From Chloroflexota bacterium (GTDB taxonomy: Bacteria; Chloroflexota; Limnocylindria; Limnocylindrales; CSP1-4): 5,453 nt of DNA. Within the stretch, counting starts at the first letter, position 1. Each line of letters opens with the position of its first letter. Shown one piece after another: positions 1 through 4,821 of the stretch. The position numbers and the translations under genes are program-made. The notes below the pieces were generated by a model, which did no database searches, was not told where the DNA came from, and worked only from the letters and a program-made list of their open reading frames with translations. The stretch covers positions 1-5,453 of the forward strand of contig JAJYJR010000434.1 of the NCBI GenBank assembly GCA_021789355.1, read 5' to 3'.

Positions 1-501
1 CCGGTGGGAGTCTGGCTGCTGCAGTACGCCTCGACCGCGCAGGTCTGGTGGCTGTACGTGGCGGTGCTTGTCTTCCTTGCGATCCGCATGCTGCTGCCGC
101 GCCGGCAGGCCAGTGAGGATCTGGCGTCGATCACGGACCGCTCGAGGGTCGAGGCTGGTGTCGCGGCCGCACCCATCTCGGTCTTCGCCGGCTTCCTCGG
201 CGTGGGTCCCGGGTTTCTTCTCATGCCCACCCTGACGCTGGTGGGGTACTCGGCGCGCCTCGCGGCGGCCACCAACAGCGTCGCGGTGACGCTCCCGTCG
301 TTCTCGGCGTTTGCCAGCCATCTTGGGACCGCGACGTTCGACTGGACGACGGTGATCGTAACGTCCATCGCTGCCGTCATCGGTGCCTGGCTGGGGGCCC
401 GCTTCACGGCCGGCCAGGTCAAGAGCGCCACGCTCTCGCGCATCTTCGCGATCGCGCTGGTGGCCCTGGCCGTGCAGCGCGCCTGGATCCTGCTCTCATG
501 A
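1..501 (+). CDS. TauE/SafE-family permease, C-terminal part (5' end outside window)
   Basis: This is a membrane permease of the TauE/SafE family, whose members are linked to export of sulfite, sulfoacetate and other organosulfur or small anions. The frame is open from base 1. A GTG at position 4 could be read as a start, but the protein then opens mid-domain with a membrane helix, so I treat the gene as 5'-truncated by the window edge. About 166 residues are visible, against roughly 250 for a full family member. Counting from the GTG, hydrophobic segments lie near residues 13-31, 52-80, 90-105, 114-132 and 143-163. The family glycine-rich motif is seen as GFLGVGPGFLLMP (63-75), followed by ATNSVAVTLPSF (89-100). 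The stop codon (499-501) overlaps the ATG of the ArsR gene as ATGA, implying translational coupling. The substrate cannot be read from sequence; the thiol/metalloid context is suggestive only. Confidence 0.85.
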   Translation, partial: PVGVWLLQYASTAQVWWLYVAVLVFLAIRMLLPRRQASEDLASITDRSRVEAGVAAAPISVFAGFLGVGPGFLLMPTLTLVGYSARLAAATNSVAVTLPSFSAFASHLGTATFDWTTVIVTSIAAVIGAWLGARFTAGQVKSATLSRIFAIALVALAVQRAWILLS

Positions 502-902
502 ACGAAGGGCGCCGGCACGTGCCGAGCCCGGCGTTCAGGTGCGAACCGGTGAACGGCGCGCCCGTCCAGCACGTACCGGCGAACCTGCCTGTCTGCCGCA
601 CCGACCTGCTCGTGCCGGACGTGAGCCAGCCCTCCATCATCGCGGCTCTGCTGGCCGATCGCACCCGCTCGACCATCCTGGCGATACTGCGGGCGGGTCC
701 GGCGTGCGTCTGCGAGATGGCCGCTGCTCTCGAGGAGCGCCCCAACAACGTCAGCAACCACCTGGCGCGGCTCCGGGACGCCGGCCTGGTCCGGGCCAGC
801 CGGAACCCGCTGGATGCGCGCTGGGCCTACTACGAGCGCGACGAGGCGGCCTGTGCCGCGGCCATGGCAGGCCTTCGCGCGCTGCTGGAGCCGCCGGCAT
901 GA
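498..902 (+). CDS. ArsR/SmtB-family winged-helix repressor with CVC metal(loid)-type motif
   Basis: This is a 134-residue DNA-binding repressor of the ArsR/SmtB family. Such proteins normally bind an operator upstream of their own operon and release it when a metal, metalloid or thiol oxidant is sensed. After a roughly 43-residue N-terminal extension, the winged helix runs from about residue 45 to 113: an SIIAALLADRTRSTILAIL helix pair, the ACVCEMAAAL helix, the recognition helix NNVSNHLARLRDAGLV (83-98), and a wing ending WAYYERD. Cysteines lie at 15, 33, 70, 72 and 119. C70-V-C72 sits where ArsR and CadC carry their ELCVCDL ligands, and the two N-terminal cysteines recall the extra ligands of CadC. 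The ATG at 498 overlaps the upstream stop as ATGA. In-frame GTG codons at 612 and 621 are alternative starts that would remove both N-terminal cysteines. The stop overlaps the next ATG. Operators would lie upstream of the window and are not seen. The inducer is unknown: As(III), Cd(II)/Pb(II) or reactive sulfur are all possible. Confidence 0.9.
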   Translation: MNEGRRHVPSPAFRCEPVNGAPVQHVPANLPVCRTDLLVPDVSQPSIIAALLADRTRSTILAILRAGPACVCEMAAALEERPNNVSNHLARLRDAGLVRASRNPLDARWAYYERDEAACAAAMAGLRALLEPPA

Positions 903-1135
903 GGCGGATCGAGGTACTGGGGCCCGGCTGCTGCACCTGCTGCCTCCTCGAGCAGGCGGTGCGCGAGGCCGTCGCGCTCGCCGGGGTCGAGGCCGAGGTG
1001 GTCAAGGTCACCCACTACGGCCGCATTCTCGCCCGCGGGGTCATCCATACCCGCGGGCTCGTCATCGACGGCGGCGTCGTGAGCGCCGGCCGCATCCCCA
1101 CCCGCACCGCCATCGCGGCCTGGCTGACCGCCTGA
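899..1135 (+). CDS. Small thioredoxin-like protein with CCTCC active site
   Basis: This 78-residue protein belongs to the minimal thioredoxin-fold group often annotated as redox-active disulfide protein 2 or thioredoxin family protein. Visible elements are a first strand (RRIEVLGPG, 2-10), the active site C11-C12-T-C14-C15, a helix LLEQAVREAVALAG (16-29), a second strand (EAEVVKV, 31-37) and a C-terminal strand LVIDGGVVSAGRIPT (54-68). Relatives usually read G-C-x-x-C here, so C11 and C14 would be the redox pair; C12 and C15 are extra. Relatives also usually carry a proline (TPALVIDG type) before the third strand, where this protein has T51-R52. The ATG at 899 overlaps the ArsR stop (ATGA), and GGAG at 887-890 lies eight bases upstream. 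It is probably cytosolic, as no signal peptide is seen. A role as reductant or carrier for the metalloid or sulfur species handled by the flanking permeases is inference. Confidence 0.85.
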   Translation: MRRIEVLGPGCCTCCLLEQAVREAVALAGVEAEVVKVTHYGRILARGVIHTRGLVIDGGVVSAGRIPTRTAIAAWLTA

Positions 1136-1174
1136 TCGCTGGCTGTTCACGAGTCGAACGCCGAGGAGCACCCG

Positions 1175-2203
1175 ATGTCCCACCTTCGAACCTTCCAGGA
1201 GCACCTCAACCGCTGGATGCTCCTTTACGTGGCCCTGGCCATGGCCCTGGGCCTGCTCATCGGGTATCCGGCGGCGTCGGTCGCGAAGGCGGCCGCCGCG
1301 ACCATCGGCGGACTCACCACCGTGGCGGTCTTCTTCATCGTCTACCCCATGATGATCAACGTGCGCTTCGAGGCCCTGGCACGCGCCGGGCGCAACGTGC
1401 GCGCGGTGGGTCTTGCGCTCGTCTTCAACTTCCTCTGGGCGCCCCTCTTCGGCTGGCTCCTCTCGGCGCTCTTCATCCACGAGCCGCTGCTCGCCCTGGG
1501 CTTCATGCTGGTGATGGTGGTGCCCTGCTCGAGCATGGCCATCGGCTACACCGGCCTCGCCAAGGGCGATCTCGAGCTGGCCACCGTGGTGGTGGCGCTG
1601 AGCTTCCTGCTCGCGATCGTGGCGGTGCCCGCCTGGATGGTGGTGTACGCCTCGAGCTACCACGTGCCGGTGCCCATCGGCGATCTCATCACCTCCATCC
1701 TGGAGGTGCTGGTGGCGCCGATGATCCTGGGTTACGCGACCCGCTGGGCCCTGCTGCGGCAACTCGGGCAGGCCGGCTTCGCGAAGCTGCAGCCGCTCTT
1801 CCCGGCCCTCTCGCTGCTCGCCATGTACGCCATCGTGTTCCTGATCTTCTTCGGCAAGGCCACCCTCATCGTCTCCAAGTGGAGCACCGTGCTGCTGCTC
1901 CTGGTGCCCAACGCGATCTTCATCGCCGTGACCCTGCTCCTCGTCACCTGGCTGGCCAGGCGCCTGGGCATGGGCTACGCCGAGAACATGGCGCTCGCCT
2001 TCAGCAGCACCGGCAAGAACAACGGCACCGCGATCGCCATCGCGAGCGCCGCCTTCTCGCCGCTGGTGGCCATCCCGGCGGCCACCATGCCGATCTTCCA
2101 GATCCTGCTGATGGTCTTCTACCTGCGCTCGGCCGACCGCGTGCGGGCCTACTTTGCGGGACGGCGGGCAGCCCCGGTGGCGGCGCCCGATCACACCGCC
2201 TGA
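1175..2203 (+). CDS. Bile acid/Na+ symporter-ACR3 superfamily permease (arsenic-resistance type)
   Basis: This 342-residue integral membrane protein has about ten hydrophobic segments (roughly 15-31, 42-58, 77-98, 106-117, 133-158, 170-186, 207-226, 237-260, 270-300 and 301-317) and matches the BART/BASS-ACR3 superfamily in length and topology. The segment YPMMINVRFEAL (57-68) and the cysteine in VVPCSSMAIGY (115-125) resemble the ACR3 arsenite efflux permeases, in which a cysteine in that helix is essential. C118 is the only cysteine in the protein. The paired discontinuous-helix signature in the C-terminal half reads AFSSTGKNNGTAIAIA (275-290); ACR3 proteins usually have a glutamate there (NNFELA type), which is absent. 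It is therefore an ACR3-like relative whose substrate could be arsenite, another anion or an organic acid. GAGGAG (1163-1168) lies six bases before the ATG. It follows the redoxin gene by 39 bases, with no terminator seen between. Confidence 0.85.
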   Translation: MSHLRTFQEHLNRWMLLYVALAMALGLLIGYPAASVAKAAAATIGGLTTVAVFFIVYPMMINVRFEALARAGRNVRAVGLALVFNFLWAPLFGWLLSALFIHEPLLALGFMLVMVVPCSSMAIGYTGLAKGDLELATVVVALSFLLAIVAVPAWMVVYASSYHVPVPIGDLITSILEVLVAPMILGYATRWALLRQLGQAGFAKLQPLFPALSLLAMYAIVFLIFFGKATLIVSKWSTVLLLLVPNAIFIAVTLLLVTWLARRLGMGYAENMALAFSSTGKNNGTAIAIASAAFSPLVAIPAATMPIFQILLMVFYLRSADRVRAYFAGRRAAPVAAPDHTA

Positions 2204-2241
2204 GCCCTGCAGGCCATGTGACACCGGAAGGAGACGCCAAC

Positions 2242-2682
2242 ATGACCGCCCCCGCCCACGCCCAGCCGCAGGTTCTCGCGGTTGTCTCGCGGCAGGTTGA
2301 TGACTTGACCGCCACCGTGCAGGCCCGATCCTGGGCCCACACCTGGGCCATCACCGGCACTCAACCGGTGGATGCGCCCAAGCCGACCGAGGCGCTGATC
2401 GGTGCCCTGGCGGCCTGCATGATCTCGGGCATCCAGCGCGAGAGCGCCGCAGCAGGGCTGCGCATCGACGAGGTCGAGGTCACGGCGCAGGCCACCCGCT
2501 TCGGGGGACCGGACGGCCCCCGCCTGGGCGATTTCCGGGTCGAGGTGATCGTCACCAGCCCGGAGCCCGAAGCGGCGCTGCGCCCCCTGCTCGATGCGCT
2601 CCAGTCCAACGGCACGGTGACCAACACCCTGCAGCTGGGCCAGCCCATCACGATCGTATCCCGGGTGGTGCGGCCGGCCTGA
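2242..2682 (+). CDS. OsmC/Ohr-family protein with a single cysteine
   Basis: This 146-residue protein has the OsmC-like alpha/beta fold. The diagnostic central helix is KPTEALIGALAACMISGIQ (47-65) with C59, followed by the strand-rich LRIDEVEVTAQATRF (73-87) and DFRVEVIVTS (97-106), and a C-terminal helix plus NTLQLGQPITIV (128-139). OsmC and Ohr peroxidases use two cysteines; the second usually sits in a C-P-V-x-x-T-L type motif. Here the matching segment is S122-N-G-T-V-T-N-T-L130, so the second cysteine is missing and C59 is the only cysteine in the protein. A classic two-cysteine hydroperoxide reductase mechanism is therefore unlikely; single-thiol chemistry, sulfur carriage or a partner redoxin are possible. 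The start at 2242 is fixed by GGAAGGAG (2226-2233), eight bases upstream. It lies 38 bases after the permease, in the same apparent transcription unit. Confidence 0.85.
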   Translation: MTAPAHAQPQVLAVVSRQVDDLTATVQARSWAHTWAITGTQPVDAPKPTEALIGALAACMISGIQRESAAAGLRIDEVEVTAQATRFGGPDGPRLGDFRVEVIVTSPEPEAALRPLLDALQSNGTVTNTLQLGQPITIVSRVVRPA

Positions 2683-2708
2683 TGCGTGCACGCCCCACGT
2701 TCACCGAA

Positions 2709-2732
2709 CGTCCCGGCCCCGGCGCCGGGACG
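2709..2732 (+). promoter_or_regulatory. Perfect 9-bp stem-loop directly before the stress-protein ribosome binding site
   Basis: CGTCCCGGC (2709-2717) pairs perfectly with GCCGGGACG (2724-2732) around a six-base loop, CCCGGC. Eight of the nine pairs are G-C. The Shine-Dalgarno AGGAGGT (2733-2739) begins at the base after the stem, and no T-run follows. It is therefore better read as a translation-control, RNA-processing or mRNA-stability element, or a DNA operator, than as an intrinsic terminator. It occupies the longest gap within the gene run, so a promoter or attenuation point splitting the run here is also possible. That it forms in vivo is inference. Confidence 0.6.
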
Positions 2733-2746
2733 AGGAGGTCCTCCCG

Positions 2747-3208
2747 ATGTTCGAGAAGATCCTGTGGGTGACTGATTTCTCGGCGCATGCCAGGGATGCC
2801 GGCCGCCAGGCGCTCGAATGCGCCCAATGCTCGCATCGTCCGGTCGACGTGCTGACCGTGGTGGCGCCTGACGACCTGCCGCCGTTCCTGCTGGACGTGC
2901 CCGATCCGTTCATCGCCGAGGAGGCGGTCCACGAGGCCGAGCGCCGGCTTGAGGCCGAGCACGAGGCCACGGTGCGGCAGGAGCTCGAGGCCGAGACACA
3001 GTTCCTGCGCGATGCCGGCATCGAGACGAGTCTGCATGTGCGGGTCGGATCCCCGGCCGACGAGATCCTGGCAGCGGCCCAGGAGCTCGGAAGCGACGTG
3101 ATCGTGATGGGCTCGCACGGCAATCACGGGCCCGCGGACATCCTTCTTGGCAGCACCGTGGAGCACGTGACCAAGCGCGCTGCCTGCCCGGTCCTGGTCG
3201 TGCGCTGA
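2747..3208 (+). CDS. Universal stress protein (UspA family), ATP-binding type
   Basis: This 153-residue single-domain Usp protein is cytosolic. It opens with the usual strand and Asp (EKILWVTDFS, 3-12) and has the second strand VDVLTVVAP (33-41). A charged helical insert rich in Glu, Arg and His spans about 57-85, and HVRVGSPADEILAAAQELGSDVIVMG (97-122) follows. The ATP-binding signature G-2x-G-9x-G-(S/T) is intact as G122, G125, G135 and S136, so nucleotide binding is expected as in MJ0577-type Usps rather than the non-binding UspA class. The start is set by AGGAGGT (2733-2739), seven bases upstream. The stop overlaps the next ATG by one base (TGATG), implying coupling with the transporter downstream. 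In such clusters Usp proteins often accompany transporters, and an ATP-sensing or regulatory partnership with the ChrA-like protein is a reasonable but untested idea. Confidence 0.93.
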   Translation: MFEKILWVTDFSAHARDAGRQALECAQCSHRPVDVLTVVAPDDLPPFLLDVPDPFIAEEAVHEAERRLEAEHEATVRQELEAETQFLRDAGIETSLHVRVGSPADEILAAAQELGSDVIVMGSHGNHGPADILLGSTVEHVTKRAACPVLVVR

Positions 3209-4482
3209 TGGCCTCCGCCGCTGACGCCGTCGCGGGTCCGGCAGCCGGCGGCACGGCAGCAACGCCCGCGCTCGAAGGCGGGGAGGGTTCCCGCTCCCGC
3301 GTAGTGCCCAGTATTGCCCGGCTCTTCGTGACGTTCTTCTCGATCGGCCTGACCTCGTTCGGCATGGCCATCCTGCAGAACATCCGCTCGGTGCCGGTCC
3401 GGCGTGGCTGGATCGAGCGCGGGGAGATCGACGAGGGGTTGGGGCTGGTGCAGCTCTATCCCGGCGCGATCATGGTCGACCTGGTCGCCTACATCGGCTA
3501 CCGGATCCACCGCGTGGCCGGGGCCGTCGTGGCCACCGCGGGGTTCGTCACACCGGCGCTCGTGCTGATGCTCGGGCTCTCCTGGCTGTACGCCACGTAC
3601 GGGGCCGCGCCCGGCGTGGCCGGGCTGGTGGTCGGCCTGAACGCCATCGTCGTCGGAGTGGTGGCCAGCGTCGCGATCGACTTTGCTCTCCAGCATGCCC
3701 GCGGCACGCTGCCGGCCCTGCTCGCCCTCGCCGGGTTCGCGGTGGCCGTCAGTGGCGCCAGTCTGCTGTGGGCCGTGCTCGGTGGGCTGGCGATCGGGGC
3801 GGTCGCTGTTCGACCGGGACCGGCCGGCCGTGGTGCCGCGGCAGGCGCAGCGCCCGCCGAGCGGATGTCGTGGCGCCGCCTGGCGGTGGCTCTCGTGCCG
3901 GGCGCCATCGTGGTAGTGGCCGCGGCCGTCGCGGCCGCCTCGAGCGGGGTGCTGTCCACGCTGTTCCTCGACATGACCCGGATCGGGACGGTCGCGTTCG
4001 GCAACGGGTCGACCATCCTGCCGGTGCTCCAGCAGGACGTGGTCGACAGCCGGCACTGGTTGGGCCTGCCGGAGTTCGGGGTGGCGATCGGGTTCGGCCA
4101 GATCACGCCCGGCCCCTTCCTGATCAGCGCGGCGTTCGTCGGCTATCAGGTGGCCGGACTGTGGGGTGGCGTGCTCGCCGCCGTCGCCATCTTTGCCCCG
4201 AGCGTCGCCATGACCACCGTGGCGGCCGAGCTCTATCCCTGGCTGCGCCGCTGGGCCTGGGTCAAGGGGGCGGTGGCCGGCGTCATGGCCGTCTTCGTCG
4301 GCCTGCTGGGCAGCGTGGCCCTCTCGCTCGGACGGCCCCTTCTGCCGCTGCCAGCGGCGCTCGTTCTCCTCGCCGCGGCGTTCGTCGCGGTCCGCGTCGT
4401 GAAATGGAACTTGCTCGCGGTGTTCGGGGCCGGTCTGGCCGCCTGGGCCGTCTACCTCGCGCTCGGCGGTGCCTGGCGCTGA
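3208..4482 (+). CDS. Two-domain ChrA-family (CHR superfamily) transporter, divergent N-terminal half
   Basis: This 424-residue membrane protein is the length expected for bidomain CHR proteins, which include chromate efflux permeases. The two homologous halves join near residues 200-220, a hydrophilic Ala/Gly/Pro-rich linker. The N-terminal half contains FFSIGLTSFGM (43-53), RRGWIE (65-70), QLYPGAIMVDLVAYIGY (82-98) and AGFVTPAL (111-118). The C-terminal half contains VAFGNGSTILPVLQQDVV (262-279), FGQITPGPFLISAAFVGYQ (296-314) and AIFAPS (327-332). The second half keeps the hallmark PGP (301-303), whereas the first half has PGA and SFGM in place of PGP and SFGGP. The first 33 residues are Ala/Gly-rich and hydrophilic, so the start could be further in; GTG at 3304 is one option. 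I prefer ATG 3208 because it overlaps the Usp stop (TGATG). Chromate is the best-known substrate of the family, but substrate is unproven here. Confidence 0.88.
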   Translation: MASAADAVAGPAAGGTAATPALEGGEGSRSRVVPSIARLFVTFFSIGLTSFGMAILQNIRSVPVRRGWIERGEIDEGLGLVQLYPGAIMVDLVAYIGYRIHRVAGAVVATAGFVTPALVLMLGLSWLYATYGAAPGVAGLVVGLNAIVVGVVASVAIDFALQHARGTLPALLALAGFAVAVSGASLLWAVLGGLAIGAVAVRPGPAGRGAAAGAAPAERMSWRRLAVALVPGAIVVVAAAVAAASSGVLSTLFLDMTRIGTVAFGNGSTILPVLQQDVVDSRHWLGLPEFGVAIGFGQITPGPFLISAAFVGYQVAGLWGGVLAAVAIFAPSVAMTTVAAELYPWLRRWAWVKGAVAGVMAVFVGLLGSVALSLGRPLLPLPAALVLLAAAFVAVRVVKWNLLAVFGAGLAAWAVYLALGGAWR

Positions 4483-4490
4483 TTGACTCG

Positions 4491-4502
4491 CCCGCCGGCG
4501 GG
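4491..4502. promoter_or_regulatory. 12-bp perfect palindrome between transporter and ferredoxin remnant
   Basis: CCCGCCGGCGGG is its own reverse complement and starts eight bases after the transporter stop. As RNA it could fold only a four-pair stem with a CCGG loop and no T-run follows, so it is a poor terminator. It may be a protein-binding site or chance in GC-rich DNA. Confidence 0.25.
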
Positions 4503-4515
4503 ACCGTCTCATCCG

Positions 4516-4521
4516 AAGGAG
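4516..4521 (+). promoter_or_regulatory. Strong ribosome binding site of the broken ferredoxin gene
   Basis: AAGGAG lies eight bases before the ATG at 4530 and is as good as the sites used by the intact genes upstream. It identifies 4530 as the ancestral start, which is only ten codons ahead of an in-frame TAG. Translation initiation signals have thus been kept although the reading frame is broken. Confidence 0.6.
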
Positions 4522-4529
4522 CTGACATC

Positions 4530-4721
4530 ATGACCGAGTCGCCCATCTCACCCCAGGGCTAGTTCAGCAAGCCGTGGCACGGCATCCCTCGTGCCGAGAT
4601 CCCCTGGTTCCCCACCGTCGATCCCGACGTCCGCATCGGGTGCGGGAGCTGCGTGGTCAGCTGTTCGAGGGGCGTCTACCGCAGTGCAGTACGTGCCTCC
4701 GGCCTCGATCTCCGGGTATGA
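4530..4721 (+). pseudogene. 4Fe-4S ferredoxin remnant: stop codon, lost Cys ligand, lost 3' half
   Basis: Read in one frame from ATG 4530 the translation is MTESPISPQG, then TAG (4560-4562), then FSKPWHGIPRAEIPWFPTVD and onward to a 4Fe-4S motif. The WHGIPR...IPW(Y/F)PT lead and RGVY tail match, from memory, small dicluster ferredoxins whose first motif is C-x-G-C-x-x-C-x-x-x-C. Here the first cysteine is arginine (CGC, 4632-4634), one transition away from TGC. The other three cysteines remain (codons at 4641, 4650 and 4662), followed by SRGVY (4665-4679). Beyond that the frame loses resemblance and stops at TGA 4719-4721, so the second cluster domain is missing from this frame. A Cys-Ser-Thr-Cys reading in another frame at 4686-4697 may be its remnant. 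Three independent lesions favour a decaying gene over a sequencing error, although an error could explain any one of them. An alternative is a ten-codon leader peptide; I consider this less likely. Confidence 0.75.
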
Positions 4722-4821
4722 CGCCTACGTCGCCGGCCCCCGGGTCACGGTCGCGGTAAGCATCGCGTCCCTGCAGGCGCGCGGCGAGCGGATCTTCGCC
4801 GACTCGTACGGGGTGTGGAGT
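4681..4821 (+). other. Unidentified coding-like stretch in a shifted frame after the ferredoxin remnant
   Basis: No intact gene lies between the transporter stop and the convergent gene end at 4822. In the frame whose codons begin at 4681, 4684 and so on, translation reads AVQYVPPASISGYDAYVAGP and continues without a stop to about ...RGERIFADSYGVW (ending near 4815). Third positions are nearly all G or C while second positions are mixed, the pattern of real coding DNA on this strand. I do not recognise the product. It may be the frameshifted end of the ferredoxin gene, a fragment of another lost gene, or chance in GC-rich sequence. The frame also stays open past 4822, but there it is simply antisense to the convergent gene. 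Confidence 0.35.

Noticed and set aside
1147..1161. Small inverted repeat GTTC...GAAC before the ACR3-like permease.
   Set aside because: Only four pairs with a seven-base loop and mismatches on both sides; expected by chance.
830..2224. Long minus-strand open frame opposite the redoxin and permease genes.
   Set aside because: Its product is a His/Glu/Gly/Arg-rich composition typical of antisense frames in GC-rich DNA, and it lies opposite well-supported genes.
2709..2732. Reading the spacer hairpin as a Rho-independent terminator.
   Set aside because: No T-run follows the stem; the next bases are the Shine-Dalgarno of the following gene, so termination there is not supported.
3124..4512. 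Long minus-strand open frame opposite the ChrA-like gene.
   Set aside because: Low-complexity Arg/Gly/His/Asp-rich translation without recognisable domain; a shadow of the real plus-strand gene.
4560..4562. TAG as a pyrrolysine codon or programmed readthrough in the ferredoxin gene.
   Set aside because: The TAG falls in the variable N-terminal lead, and separate damage (Cys to Arg, loss of frame) in the same gene makes simple decay the better explanation.
4574..4759. A 61-codon plus-strand frame across the ferredoxin remnant as a separate small gene.
   Set aside because: It has no ribosome site, an Arg/Pro/Ser-rich product, and overlaps the clearly homologous ferredoxin frame; only its Cys-Ser-Thr-Cys patch is of interest.
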